A stretch of 64,000 bases of DNA from Littorina saxatilis (Eukaryota; Mollusca; Gastropoda; Littorinimorpha; Littorinidae): assembly GCF_037325665.1 (NCBI RefSeq), contig NC_090255.1, positions 32,429,558 to 32,493,557 on the forward strand, read 5' to 3'. How positions within the stretch are numbered: position 1 is the stretch's first letter; every line of letters starts with the position of its first letter. The position numbers and the translations under genes are program-made. This document shows, piece by piece, positions 1-22,943 of the stretch. Under the pieces are notes generated by a model. The model was not told the origin of the DNA and searched no databases. It was given only the letters and a program-made list of their open reading frames with translations.

Positions 1-79
1 TTTGAATGTATTTCTATTTCTCTTCTAACCTTGAATTGGCCATTAGCGAAAGGTCGTGTTGGTCTTCCTGAAATCCGGA

Positions 80-890
80 CATAGAAACCCACATAAAAGT
101 GTTGCAATTTCTTTCTTTTTTTTTAAATCCAAGATAAAAGTTCTGCAAATTTATAACCATAAAACCAAGATAGTAGCGCTGCAATTTTATAAACCTAAAA
201 CCAAAATAAATGTGCTGCAATTTCATAAACCTAAAACCACCACAAAGTGCTACAATTTCATAAACCTAAAACCACCACAAAGTGCTACAATTTCATAAAC
301 CTAAAACCACCACAAAGTGCTACAATTTCATAAACCTAAAACCACCACAAAGTGCTACAATTTCATAAACCTAAAACCACCACAAAGTGCTACAATTTCA
401 TAAACCTAAAACCACCACAAAGTGCTACAATTTCATAAACCTAAAACCACCACAAAGTGCTACAATTTCATAGCATGAATCAAGAAGAAAAGTGCTACAA
501 TTTCTAAAACATGAAATACAAGCATACAACAAACAAAAGTGCTTCAATTTCTAAAACATGAAATACAAGCATACAACAAACAAAAGTGCTTCAATTTCTA
601 AAACATGAAATACAAGCATACAACAAACAAAAGTGCTTCAATTTCTAAAACATGAAATACAAGCATACAACAAACAAAAGTGCTTCAATTTCTAAAACAT
701 GAAATACAAGCATACAACAAAGAAAAGTGCTACAATTTCTAAAACATGAAATACAAGCATACAACAAACAAAAGTGCTTCAATTTCATATTTAAAACATA
801 AACATAAAACCAACGTTAAAGTGCTGCAATTTCATAAACATAAGAGATAAACATGAAACCAACATAAAAGTGCTGCAATTTCACACACCT
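80..890. repeat. Two consecutive minisatellites sharing one core
   Basis: A tandem array built on the core AGTGCTNCAATTTC. From about 210 to 475 the unit is 35 bp (core plus ATAAACCTAAAACCACCAC). From about 487 to 790 it becomes 47 bp (core plus a spacer containing AAATACAAGCATACAAC). The flanks at 80-210 and 790-890 are degenerate units with a GCTGCAATTTC core. Open frames here only reflect the repeat. Confidence 0.9.
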
Positions 891-1018
891 ACTAAGGTCA
901 AATCAACATCACAAGCCTCAACCCGAATTGTTTTCACCAGAAAGCTACATCAGCCTTCACAACTCCTCAGCCACTTACAGCCTTCTGCCACTCAGATAAT
1001 GCTGCACTCTGGGTTTAA

Positions 1019-1750
1019 AGGCACAGTAAGCCTCCCGTAAACCATCACAGAGCTCCCCGAGCGTCTAAATACAGTACAAGCATACTTCCATTTGAACGCT
1101 CACCGAACGGGAACATCCTGGCTGCTTTCTGTCGAGCGTGAGACATTTTCAAAGAATTTATTTTCGTAGACTTGTTCCGTTAACAACAACGGCGCCTCGT
1201 TTTTGCGCTAGACCTAACTTTTAAAATCTAAATAATAAATTGACAGCTTGTTACACAAACATTCTTTAATCATAAAAGAATTCGTTTTTCATCAAGACAA
1301 GATCAGAACAATTCGAAGTTGTGAAAGTTTAAAAAAAGAAAAGCCCGGAAGCAGGGTCACGCAAGGGTCGTAGCAGACGACGGCCGGTTTATCAGTGCAA
1401 ATCGCCGTTCCTCTCAACAGTCAAAAGCCATCGCTAGAGTTCTTGTGAACCACAGCCGTTGTTTCGTGCATAAAAAAAACGTGCTATTGTAGATAAGCTC
1501 ACGTCGAGTCGCATTCAAATGACTAACTATGACGACTGCATTGTGAAAAGGGAAAACTGGATCACACGGGTTCACGATGGCTCAGGGGTAAGATAAACCA
1601 CGCAAAAATAAATTCTTTGAAAATTGTTCGCTCTTTACGGAGGGCACCTAGGATGTTCTCAATTGGTGAGTGTTTAAATGAAATGGTGTTTGTACTGTGT
1701 GTAAAAGCCTGACCGTATCTGTAATGGTTTACGGGAGGCTTACTCTGCCT
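1019..1750. mobile_element. Non-autonomous TTAA-flanked inverted-repeat element
   Basis: The left end AGGCACAGTAAGCCTCCCGT and the right end are near-perfect inverted repeats over about 33 bp. Both ends abut TTAA (1015-1018 and 1751-1754), the target duplication of piggyBac- and Kolobok-type transposons. The ~730 bp interior has no transposase-like frame. Assignment to either superfamily is inference. Confidence 0.7.
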
Positions 1751-1959
1751 TTAATTTGGACGTAATTCCGTGACTCGCGGACGTTTGATAAAACCAAGAA
1801 CCTCGGGGGCAAAAAAATAATTCGATTTGAGACTTCTTGGAGCCAATACTTATTGATCCTGTGTTGCTTACGAGGAGTAACAGCCCTTGGAGGTTTCGAG
1901 GCAACTACAGAGAATTAGGAGACAGGGGCGGATCAGTTAGTTTGTTAGCGGGTTGGGGT

Positions 1960-2150
1960 GGGGGGGGTGCACTTAGAATTGAAATGTGTAAATTGAGGGC
2001 GCACTGCGCGCCCGAGAGTGCTAGGGGTTCCGGGGGCATGCCCCACCCCCCCCCCCCCCCCCCCCCGACACAAATGCGTCCAAAGAAGCAAAATGGTGTT
2101 AGCTGGTGCCATCTGAGCTTAGAAGTTGTCACTGAATCATCTTACCAAAT
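1960..2150. repeat. Diverged relative of the 24.0/57.7 kb hAT-like family, no ends
   Basis: It contains the CCGGGGGCATGCCCC palindrome, a long C tract, and then a stretch resembling the 57741-58051 element (CAAAGAA...GGTG..ATCTGAGCT). The terminal inverted repeats of that family are absent, so this is an eroded copy at best. Confidence 0.4.
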
Positions 2151-2188
2151 TCCCAAGTAAAACCCCCCCACCTGTCTCTCTCCTTTTC

Positions 2189-2503
2189 ACACCCCCGGTA
2201 TAGGGGTGTGTATAGGTTTCACTCGATGTGTTTGTGTGTTTGTGGCGGTATTTGTGTGTTTGTGTTCGCAAGTAGATCTCAAGAATGAACGGACCGATCG
2301 TCACCAAACTTGGTGAACAGGTTCTATACATTCCTGAGACGGTCCTTACAAAACTTGGGACCAGTCAAACACACGGTTAGGGAGTTATTGGTGGATTAAA
2401 ATTATACAACGACTTATATAGACGGACACCCCCGTTGGTCAAAGGGAAATAACCATTCTCACTGCCACCAACTGAGAAGGTTATTTCCCTTTGACGGGGG
2501 TGT
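2189..2503 (+). mobile_element. Short inverted-repeat element, copy 1
   Basis: It is bounded by ACACCCCC / GGGGGTGT ends. Inside is the stretch ACGGACCGATCGTCACCAAA, a GTTTGTGTGTTTGTG repeat and a terminal hairpin. A second copy in the opposite orientation lies at 4471-4763. No coding capacity is seen. Confidence 0.65.
2438..2495. other. Perfect-stem hairpin inside the 2.2 kb element
   Basis: GTCAAAGGGAAATAACC is followed, after about 24 bases, by its exact reverse complement, and the stem continues inward with ATTCTCA/TGAGAA. The result is a ~23 bp stem with a ~11 base loop. The copy at 4471 keeps only one arm, so the hairpin is not a fixed part of the family. Confidence 0.75.
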
Positions 2504-3039
2504 TTTTCCTATCAGGAATTTCTTTTTTTGTTTGTTCACCAATCAATTCCGTTAATCAAGTCCGCCCTGCGAGTGTGTATAGAGTACGTACGTGTCACCG
2601 CGCGCCAACCCGTGCGTCGTATAACTAAAGGGTCAACGGCACCAAAGAAATCTCTTTTTTTGTGCTTCGTGTATAAAGCTGTTCAGTAATGGGAGTGTCC
2701 TCGAGAGAGTTTACTGCGTAATCCACAAGATCTGTGTAATGTTTTCGCAGAAGATGGTGGTTACTAGGTTTGGTTGTATATGAGGTTGGTGTGGTAGGTG
2801 GATGTTACGCTGTTTCAGCTATATGAATCGTCTTTGATAATAGCCCCCGCTATCGGGGTTGATATGTTATTGTTATAGTTGTTGGTGGTGGTGTTGGTGT
2901 TTTTGTTGTTGTTGTTGTTGTTGTTGTTGTTACTGCTGCTGCTTCTGCTGCTGGTCTTGGTGTCAATCTATTCATTGCTGCTTCCATAACAATCGCTAAA
3001 GCTAGTCTGACGTTCTTGTTACTTCCAAGTACTTGTCAA

Positions 3040-3072
<33 letters not shown>

Positions 3073-3169
3073 CACGGTGTGTGTGTGTTCTGTCGCGCGC
3101 TGTGTCTGGGTCTGTGAAGGCATGAGTGCCTATATTCTTCGTACTTCCTCTCGATATAAATAAGGAGAC

Positions 3170-3200
<31 letters not shown>

Positions 3201-3764
3201 AGACACATTTCCTTTCAGCCAAAACTGTGTCACTGGCCTAATAACTCACTGTCTACATAATTAGGTCCTCCCGGCTACAATCAGATTTTTCCTTTTGCTA
3301 GTGATAATGGTGATTTATTGTGTTTGACTCTCAGATGGTTGGCCTACATAATCACAGCAGTTGCACGAGCGATCGCTATAAAGTCGTCAGTCGTGTTTTT
3401 GTTAGTTTCTTGTCATAGTATAGACTTATAGAGTGCATGCCGTGTTTTGGTTGGTGGTGGTGGTGTTAATGTAGGTATCTACGTACACAACATATTTTGT
3501 CGTTTACTCCTCTCGTCGTTATTTCTTTTTCTCTCGGTTTAAACAAAACTTTAATCAAGTTTTGTATCGTGACATACATACAATATATAACATTGAGGAT
3601 CCGAACTCAAGCATAAAACTTTTCTTAACGAATCCAATCATTTTTCTCTTACTCTCCCATTCCCCCCCGCCCCCCCCCCCCCCCCCCCCCTTCTTCTTCT
3701 TTCCCTTCGCCTTATCGTCTTCCTGTTTTCTATTCCTTCTACTCCTCCTCCTTGTGATAAAAAC
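2504..3764. other. No gene seen; simple repeats
   Basis: There is a (GTT)n-type trinucleotide tract near 2880-2940, (TG)n at 3041-3070, (TC)n at 3172-3203, and a C tract of nearly 30 bases at about 3661-3690. The predicted frames are short and follow these tracts. Confidence 0.7.
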
Positions 3765-4121
3765 AAGCTCTGAAAATTAAAAATATAAAAATTATGATCA
3801 AAATTAAATTTCCGAAATTGATTTAAAAACAATTTCATCTTATTCCTTGTCGGTTCCTGATTCCAAAAACATATAGATATGATATGTTTGGATTAAAAAA
3901 AAACGCTCAGAAAGTTAAAACGAAGAGAGGTACAGAAAAGCGTGCTATGCAGCACAGCGAAACCACTACCGCGCTGAACAGGCTCGTCAGTTTCACTCCG
4001 TTTTGCACAAGCGGCGGACTACGGTCATTGTGAAAAAATGCAGTGCGTTCAGTTTCATTCTGTGAGTTCCACAGCTTGACTAAATGTAGTAATTTCGCCT
4101 TACGCGACTTGTTTGTTCCTC
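3765..4121 (-). mobile_element. Fragment of the 'GTCGCGTAAGGCG' repeat family
   Basis: It matches the 5' third of the elements at 48.8-53.4 kb in reverse orientation, ending in CGCCTTACGCGACTTGTTTG. It is more diverged from those copies than they are from each other, so it is probably older. The CT-rich stretch 4122-4380 follows. Confidence 0.75.
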
Positions 4122-4470
4122 TTCAAGTCTCCTTCCTTCTTTATTCCTTCTTCTTTCCCCTCCTCTTCTTCTTCCTTCTTATCCTTTTCTTTCTCAGTTC
4201 CCTATACCTTTCCTCCTCCTTTTCTTCTGTCTTCCTTTCTTCCTCCTCTTAGCCTATCCCTCCTTCCGAGTTTCTCCCTCCCTTGCAGACAGCTGGCTTT
4301 TTTTTTATAACATGCAGCAACTCCTCACCCTCCTCCTCCTCCTCCACCTCCTCCTCCTCCGCTCCTCCGCTCGGTCTTTCTCCAGTACAACGTAGCACCA
4401 GATTTCGTAATTTCGTATTTGTCACAACCGAAATTTCACAGTAAAAACAAGAAATTCCTCCGATAGGAAA

Positions 4471-4763
4471 AACACCCCCGTCCTTACCATTCTCACTGCC
4501 ACCAACTGAGAAGGTTATTTCCCTTTGACCATTAATATGTTACTCTATAAGTCCTTGTAGAATCTGAATCCACCAATAACTCCCTAACCGTGTGTTTGAC
4601 TGGTCCCAATTTTTGTAAGGACCGTCTCAGGAATGTATAGAACCTGTTCACCAAGTTTGGTGACGATCGGTCCGTTCATTCTTGAGATCTATATGCGAAC
4701 ACAAACACACAAACAAACAAACACATCGACCGAATCCTATACACACCCCTATACCGGGGGTGT
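4471..4763 (-). mobile_element. Short inverted-repeat element, copy 2
   Basis: This is the reverse-orientation copy of 2189-2503, with the same ACACCCCC ends and the same GACGATCGGTCCGTTCATTC stretch. One arm of the internal hairpin is missing. Nothing recognisable follows in 4764-5365. Confidence 0.65.
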
Positions 4764-5408
4764 AAAAACGTGGCAGCAGCACATTGCGGACAACACATTT
4801 ACAGCCTGTAGCAACTTCACAGCCAACACAAAAATGCTACACTTTCGTAAGTACATAGCCTATACAACCACTTTGACTAGCAGAGCAGCACCAGATTGCC
4901 ATGCCATTCAAGTTTCGCCTGATGTCGGCAGAAGCTTGCATCTTTTTTTCCAAGATGGAGAATATCCAGCTAAGACTGTACGCGCTAAATGTGCCCGGTC
5001 CCGAACTTGCACCCAGCTTGCTAAGTTTTGATGAAACTATTGACACAAACTAATGAAGGCCGAAAGGGAGGTAGTTGTTAATTAATACTCTATGCCTGGC
5101 TGAGTATCCAATAAGGGGTGCACGAACAAGAACATAGAAATGAAATAGCACTAAAAAGCGGCCAACCTTACATGGCCGCTTTGGTAGAGAAGGAGCCTGC
5201 CGCAAGAATTTCTTTCGAGATTATACAAATATCTCATAGTAGAGTAAAGGAAAATACTTGTTACAAAGTTACAACGTTACAATCTTGAAATTCATGCTGC
5301 CAAGGGCGTGTATCTGAATTTCATCTTGTGGTGGCTGGCACCACGGTGTACACGAGAAGGAAGATACAGTCGAACCTGTCCATAAAGACAACCGGCCAAG
5401 GGACGACC

Positions 5409-5803
5409 TTCTTCTTCTTCGTTCAGATCATGGGCTTAGACTCCCACGTTCACTCATGTTTTTTTAGCACGAGTGGATTTATGTTTACGTTTTTACCCCG
5501 CCATTCATTCAGGCAGCATACGCCGATTTCGGAGGAAGCATGTTGGGTATTTTTGTGTTTCTATAACCCACCGAACTCTGACATGGATTTCAGGATCTTT
5601 TCCGTGCGCACTTGGTCTTGTGCTTGCGTGTACACACGAAGCCGGGGGTTAAGTGGCTAGCAGGTCTGCACATAAGTTGACCCTGGGAGATCGGAAAAAT
5701 CTCCACTCTTAACCCACCAGGCGGCAGCGACCGGGATTCGAACTCAGTCACGACCTCCCGATTAGGAGGCCGACGTATTACCACCACGCCACTGCGCCCG
5801 TCT
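5409..5803 (-). mobile_element. tRNA-headed SINE (head 1 / body A)
   Basis: On the minus strand a tRNA-like head (A-box-like GTGGCGTGGTGGTAATACG, B-box-like GTTCGAATCCC) leads into a body ending in CTTC-rich sequence at 5409. A 12 bp target duplication, CAAGGGACGACC, flanks it (5397-5408 and 5804-5815). Confidence 0.92.
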
Positions 5804-5904
5804 CAAGGGACGACCAAAAGTGGTCGTTTTAGACAGGTGGTCGCTATGGAAAGTGGATTATATGGCCACACAAAACCGGCGAATCTTTAGGGTGGTCCTT
5901 GCAG

Positions 5905-6245
5905 GCAGGTAGTGGCTTTTGAAGGCTGGTCTCAAGGGCAGGTAGTGGCTTTTGAAGGCTGGTCTCAAGGGCAGGTAGTGGCTTTTGAAGGCTGGTCTCA
6001 AGGGCAGGTAGTGGCTTTTGAAGGCTGGTCTCAAGGGCAGGTAGTGGCTTTTGAAGGCTGGTCTCAAGGGCAGGTAGTGGCTTTTGAAGGCTGGTCTCAA
6101 GGGCAGCCGTAGTGGCTTTTGAAGGCTGGTCTCAAGGGCAGCCGTAGTGACTTTTGAAGGCTGGTCTCAAGGGCAGCCGTAGTGGCTTTTGAAGGCTGGC
6201 CCTTGTAGGCAGGTAGTGGCTTTTGAAGGGTGGTCTCAAGGGCAG
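5905..6245. repeat. 33 bp minisatellite, about 10 units
   Basis: The unit is GGCAGGTAGTGGCTTTTGAA plus GGCTGGTCTCAAG. Because 33 is a multiple of three, both strands give long repetitive frames that are not genes. The last units carry the variant GGCAGCCGTAGTG. Confidence 0.93.
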
Positions 6246-6639
6246 CTGCGACTGTATCTTTAAAAAGAGGAAAAAGGCCAGACAGAAACCTTCCGATGGT
6301 AATTATTGTGTGTCGTCTCTCCGGCAGTTAATGCTATTCGTCAGTGGCCAATGCAAGTGTGCTTCCTTTTCAGTCAGTTCACATGGAAATCTCTACGCTT
6401 AAAACTCTTTACAAGCATGTCTATCACCGAAAAATAAAATGTTCTAAAACTTGAAACCTTACGAAGTGTACACCATCTCACACAGGTTCCAGTGTAGCAC
6501 CTCGAGAAGATCGATGAGCTCGCTAAATCAGCACCTTGTCACGTGTGCGGGAACCTGCCGGATCGACCCGCAAAGAAATCGAACTTCTACCAAAAAGAGC
6601 GATCCTTCGCTCGAATGGAGGAAGAGAGCCGGGGGTAGG

Positions 6640-6684
6640 GGGGGGGGGGTAGCGGTGGGGGATGCTTACGGTCAGAGAAAAGTA

Positions 6685-6721
<37 letters not shown>

Positions 6722-7180
6722 ATAATACCGTAGCACTCCTCGGTAGCGCCTTTTTCAATACACCCAACCCAATATGCTCTCACCGATCATTGTCACTGTG
6801 GGACCTGTGATTACCACTCTCACTCTGGCATCAGCATTCTCACAATGGCACCACCATTCTTACTGTGGCAACAATCTTTCTCCAGCACTCTCCATCTGGC
6901 ACCACCATTCTCACTCTGGCACCGGTCTCTCACCAGCACTCTCACTTTTGCACCACTATTGGCTCACTCTACCACGCACCACTCTTGCACCATTATTCTC
7001 TTTCTGGCACCACCAGTCTCGCTGTGCCAGCACGATCTTGGTACTGGTCTGGCATTGTTCAGGCCGGATCCTGCATTTACACTCACACACACAGTCACAC
7101 ACACACACGAACACACACACACATGCACATCACGCTGGTACCGGTCTTGCATCGGTAAGGACACATACGTACAGACACAC
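6640..7180. repeat. G tract, (AC)n and a degenerate TGGCACC minisatellite
   Basis: There is a G tract at about 6637-6650, (AC)n at 6688-6720, then about eight imperfect ~28 bp units of GGCACCACCATTCTCACTCT type (6830-7050), then more AC repeats. No gene is seen from 6257 to 7190. Confidence 0.8.
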
Positions 7181-7194
7181 AAACACACACAGAA

Positions 7195-7290
7195 ATATTG
7201 ACGGGAACAGGATTCGAACCCACGACTCGGGAGTTGACAGTGTTTGAATACTGCCGCTCTTATCCCCGCGGCCACTCTGCTCGCTTCAAA
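7195..7290 (-). mobile_element. tRNA-Ser/Leu-like SINE head
   Basis: The minus strand reads AGAGTGGCCGCGGGGATAAG (A-box-like) and GTGGGTTCGAATCCTGTTCC (B-box-like) and then runs into AC-repeat DNA. There is no proper acceptor stem and no terminator, so it is a SINE-type remnant and not a tRNA gene. Confidence 0.6.
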
Positions 7291-7560
7291 GTCTGAGGAA
7301 AATTAGAAAATATAAAGTTTTAACTGAGTGAACATTCGCTCAGTAAAGAAAGAAAAAACAAACATGGATCAAACCGTTGACCACAGTGCAATTATAACAT
7401 TTATTTCACTGCCAAACTGCCTGTGTTCCTGGTTGCGAAAGGTGGGCAGACATAGAGTTGGCTACAGTTGTTGTCTGTTTCATGTTTGCATGGCGGTCTC
7501 CGTGTTTGAAACAATCTACAGTTAAGCAATGTCACAAAAAAGCGAAGAAGGTTCTGAAAA

Positions 7561-7591
7561 CTCTCTCTCTCTCTCTCTCTCTCTCCCCCTC

Positions 7592-7641
<50 letters not shown>

Positions 7642-7803
7642 CTCTCTCACACACACACACACAGGCACACACACAGGCACACACACACACACCACACACA
7701 CTGACACACACATACACACGCACGCGCGCATATACACACACGGACTCACACACACAGACACACGCAAAGACGCACGCAAGCACACACACACACACACACA
7801 CAT
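7561..7803. repeat. (CT)n then (CA)n compound microsatellite
   Basis: About 85 bases of CT repeat pass directly into about 155 bases of interrupted CA repeat. From here to 9100 no gene is seen: the stretch holds a G tract near 8225-8240, a ~28 base T tract near 8529-8558 and otherwise unique DNA. Confidence 0.95.
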
Positions 7804-9099
7804 CATTCGAGGGGCCGGAAGGGGAAGGGAGGGGGTGGGGGGCCAGTAGCAGGCTCAGTGAAGCAACAGGGAGCGTATATTTCGGTGTCTCTCTGCTGCA
7901 AACACCGAAGCCGCATATTGATTTTTATTGTCCACAACGGTGATGCCAGTGGATGCCAGCTGTGGTAAACACATCTGACTACAAAACTATGTTTTCTACG
8001 TTCCCCCAAATTACGAATCGAACCGGAGATAAATCGCCATCACTGAAAATCGGACTTCAGTGCGACTGGCTGGCGGCTAAACTAGATACACTGCAACCCT
8101 CCTTTTAACACCCATAACAATTTGAGAGAATCAGATCTTTAATAGGAGGGAGTCTTCAAAATGAAGGTTCGTTTTCAGACATTGTGAACGAAACTGGAAC
8201 CTCGTAAAGGGGGCCAGGGTAGGTGGGGGGGGGGGGGGATGTGCTGTCTTAACTGACTTGTTGAAACTTGGGGGTTTCCCCTGTATCTGTCCCAAAACTG
8301 CACCGATTCCAAGATAGCCTAACAATGCAAATGTTCTCAACAGAAACATGGACAATTTAACAACGAACAAGAACCGGTTTTGGCGACGCAAGCCCGGTGT
8401 CACGATTTCATCTTTCGCCTGTGTACATATTTCCCTCTCAACATATACTCAAGACTGAAATGTTGTTTCCTGGTAAAATTAAGAAGTGAAATTATTTATA
8501 GACGAAAAGCATGAAGAAAATTGGTGGTAATTTTTTTTTTTTTTTTTTTTTTTTTTTATAGATTTCACCCCCAAAATCTCATTCTTCGAAAACGTGTCCC
8601 GAGTGGTTACGTCCCTTGAGTAAGAAGGGAAACATTTTAGAATGAATCAAATTTCTAAGTTAAATAAAAAAAATTGGTTGGACAAATTTGGCCCCATGAA
8701 TGTAAGGTACACAAGGTCGCTAATCAGTACTATCGAAGGGTGTTTTTTTGTTCAGTGTAGAGTTTATACTAGATCAACGAGGCCGAGAAGCGAAATATTG
8801 AACACGGCGAAAGATGAAAACGTCACACCGGTCTTAATCAGCAAAACAAATACTGAAAATCTAAAACTGAGGAAAGATGACAGAAAGAGAAAGAAGAAAA
8901 TCAGTTAAGAAGAAGACAGACAGACTTGCAGTCTCTTATTCTTATCCTTCAACCGGCCCCAACAGTGTATCATTCACAGACATAGAACGGTCTGTGTGAG
9001 CAGCCGTCTTTTCAGCACGGGGGATAACAGCGTAATTTATCACAGATCAGCGGGGAAACCACGGGTCGTTCCCCCTGATACATTTCTATTTGAGGATAC

Positions 9100-9184
9100 T
9101 CTCCCCTCCTAAACCCAAACGTCACTTCCGGCTAGTGAGAAGGCAATTTTCAACAATAATTATCGCTGAAAACTAGACGTTGTG
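9100..9184 (+). promoter_or_regulatory. Probable PSMD14 promoter and 5' UTR exon
   Basis: ACTTCCGG at 9124-9131 is an ETS-family consensus typical of housekeeping promoters. About 50 bases downstream is a good 5' splice site (TTGTG|GTAAGTG, intron starting at 9185). The first coding exon begins 11 bases before the ATG with its own acceptor, so an upstream noncoding exon is required and this is the best candidate. Inference; the exact start is not visible. Confidence 0.45.
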
Positions 9185-9831
9185 GTAAGTGTTTGGTGTA
9201 GATTACAACGTCTGATCAGCTTAGTTAAGTCGATCACTTTGATTGTTTATGTTATTTGTTCGCAACAGAAGGATTTTTTTTTATCTGTGAACAAAAAAGA
9301 AGACGTTTGATGAGAACTTGTCAGCACACATTGACACAATCTCAGTCATTGTAATTTGTATACATGATTCATGATTGTCAACTGCTCTTGCGATGATTAT
9401 TCGGCTGTTTCACTTTTAGTTCAGATCTGTATCTGTTGCAACTTTGAGAACGAACACGATTGTGTTCCTGTTTACCTCTTTTAACCTTTGTTTATTGCAT
9501 TATCGGTAATCTTGAACTTTAGTGTGTTAAAAAAACTTAAACTCATAGTGTCATAGCTCAGAATTCAGAGGCATCATAGCCTCCAAACTTGCAGACCCTG
9601 CACTTGTAAGTATAACAAGTTATTTTAGATCCCTTTGAAGTCACGGAATGAACTGTACCTTTGTGTACGATTGCAATTACATGCGTCAAAGACGGAATTA
9701 TCCGTGCATTCCGACAGGGGACGTAAGTCTGTCGTGTAAATGATGTCCCTTGGTTGAAAAAGTAAGCTTTTTGGCATCATTTTCGTCGATCAAACAACCA
9801 AATTAATTAATTATGCTTAAGATTGGAGCTC

Positions 9832-10224
9832 TTCTTCTTCTTCTTCGTTCATGGGCTTAGACTCCCGCGTTCACTTATGTTTTTAGCAGGAGTGGAGTTT
9901 TACGTGTATGACTGTTTTTACCCCGCCATTTAGGCAGCCATACGCCGCTTTCGGAGGAAGCATGCTGGGTATTTTCGTGTTTCTATAACCCACGAAACTC
10001 GGACATAGATTACAGGATCTTTTCCGTGCGCACTTGGTCTTGACATGTGCTTGCGTGTACACACGAACGGGGTTAAGTCACTAGCAGGTCTGCACATAAG
10101 TTGACCTGGGAGATCGGAAAAATCTCCACATTTAACCCACCAGGCGGCAGCAGCCGGGATTCAAACTCACGACCTCCCGATTAGGAAGCCGACGTCTTAC
10201 CACTGCGCCACTTCGCCCGTCGTG
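9832..10224 (-). mobile_element. tRNA-headed SINE (head 1 / body A) in PSMD14 intron 1
   Basis: It has the same architecture as the 5409-5803 copy. Target duplication AGATTGGAGCTC at 9820-9831 and 10225-10236. It lies between the putative 5' UTR exon and the first coding exon. Confidence 0.92.
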
Positions 10225-10408
10225 AGATTGGAGCTCAATCCGTGAATTAATTTCACGACAAATGTTATTTGACTTGTTTACAGGGACTTGTATCAAAAAT
10301 AATAAAGAATGCCACTGAAATATTGGCTATGAATTTTACACACTAAAGTTCAAGATTACTGCATTACCTTTAATTTCTGTGTTGATTTTTATTTCAGAAA
10401 AAAGTACG

Positions 10409-21680
<11,272 letters not shown>

Positions 21681-22430
21681 TTCCATCTCCACTTCGTCAT
21701 CGCACCTTCGTTGCAACATCTGCCCATTGTGAATGAAAGAACCTAGTTTGGGTGGGCAGGGTTTTGCTGCAAATGTTCTTTTTTTAACATTTATTTTCTT
21801 TGAGGGGGGGGGGGGGGGGTGTTAAAATGGGGGAGTAAGGGGGATTGTGGTATTTCTTTGAAATTATGAACATTTGTTATCAGCGCTTGCTATTGTTAGT
21901 GTTACAAAGCACCTTTGTAAAGCCACACTGTGGTAGGCTGGGCTTTGGCTTTACATACTTTTTTGGATGTTAACGTCCACTGCTTTATTCCAGGAAAGGG
22001 ATATTAACAGAATTCTTGCTACAGAAATATCTGCAACATCAAAAGCAATGAGTGAATCTCGAATAAATGAGGGATAGAAAAGAAAATTGACATGTAAGTC
22101 AGGCAATTACTAAAACAAAGCAGTTGTATAGAACATACAGATATGAATGAATGGAAACGTATGAATAAGGCCGTGAAAAGTAAATATGCGCCGACATGGC
22201 TGCAATCTACTGGCCGTATAAAATTTCATCTCACACGGCATCACTGCAGAGCGCCTAGAACTGTACCCACGGAATATGCGCGATATAAGCCTCATTGAAT
22301 GATTGAATTCACACTCTTCAATATTTGTTTCATTAAAACTTGTTTTGTCTTCTGTGTGAAATAATGTCTACTCTGTTGCAAGAATGTATGTTTTTTGTGT
22401 GTTGAAATAAATGTTTTACATTTACTATTG
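21681..22430 (+). other. PSMD14 3' UTR with a SINE fragment
   Basis: Noncoding from the stop to the poly(A) signal. It has a G tract at about 21806-21818 and a body-B SINE fragment at about 22165-22312 (TACCCACGGAATATGCGCGA). No other gene is seen. Confidence 0.7.
22406..22411 (+). terminator. Poly(A) signal AATAAA for PSMD14
   Basis: First good AATAAA after the stop, followed within 30-40 bases by a GT-rich stretch (22437-22466) that would serve as the downstream element. Confidence 0.6.
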
Positions 22431-22431
22431 T

Positions 22432-22468
<37 letters not shown>

Positions 22469-22649
22469 CAGTGCATGTAATGTGCATTGCTTTCCTTTAT
22501 GTGATAGCAGATGCAGTCAGAAAATCATTCAAATTACATCCGTGTGAAAAATCCACATGGAAATGTATAAACAAATCTGGGTATCGTGAACTTTTGCATT
22601 GCAAATTCAGGTACATTTTTCTGCTGCATTTTGTTTGTTTGTTTGTTTG

Positions 22650-22943
22650 CTTGCTTAACACCCAGCCGACCACAAAGGGCCATATCAGGGCGGTGCTGCT
22701 TTGACATATAACGTGCGCCGCACACAAGACAGAAGTCGCAGCACAGGCTTCATGTCTCACCCAGTCACATTTTTCTGACACCGGACCAACCAGTCCTAGC
22801 ACTAACCCCATAATGCCAGACGCCAGGTGGAGCAGCCACTAGATTGCCAATTTTAAAGTCTTAGGTATGACCCGGCCGGGGTTCGAACCCACGACCTCCC
22901 GATCACGGGGCGGACGCCTTACCACTAGGCCAACCGTGCCGGT
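22650..22943 (-). mobile_element. SINE-D, full length
   Basis: The minus-strand head has TTGGCCTAGTGGTAAGGCGT and GTCGTGGGTTCGAACCCC, both good A/B-box matches. The body ends GGTCGGCTGGGTGTTAAGC plus AAAC repeats. A 3' fragment lies at 53562-53655. Confidence 0.85.

Larger units (their letters stand above)
5366..6256. mobile_element. 'ACAGTCGAACCTGTC' inverted-repeat element with expanded core
   Basis: The left end is TACAGTCGAACCTGTC and the right end CAGCTGCGACTGTA, partial inverted repeats. The interior carries GTGGTCGTTTTAGACAGG-type sequence that has expanded into a 33 bp minisatellite, and a SINE is inserted at 5409-5803. Related remnants lie at 20820-20905, 26966-28115 and 29926-30003. 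Confidence 0.65.

Noticed and set aside
80-890. CRISPR-like regular repeat array
   Set aside because: Units are contiguous with repeated spacers, no unique spacers or cas genes, and the DNA is animal; it is a minisatellite.
5858-6112. Repetitive frames on both strands (AFEGWSQGQVV and RPAFKSHYLPL)
   Set aside because: Translation of a 33 bp minisatellite.
7458-7943. Ser/His/Thr-rich frames over CT and CA repeats
   Set aside because: Microsatellite translation; similar frames at 3002-3233, 40951-41422, 48236-48550 and 62526-63059 were rejected for the same reason (the 62705-62831 CAMSAP exon is in a different frame).
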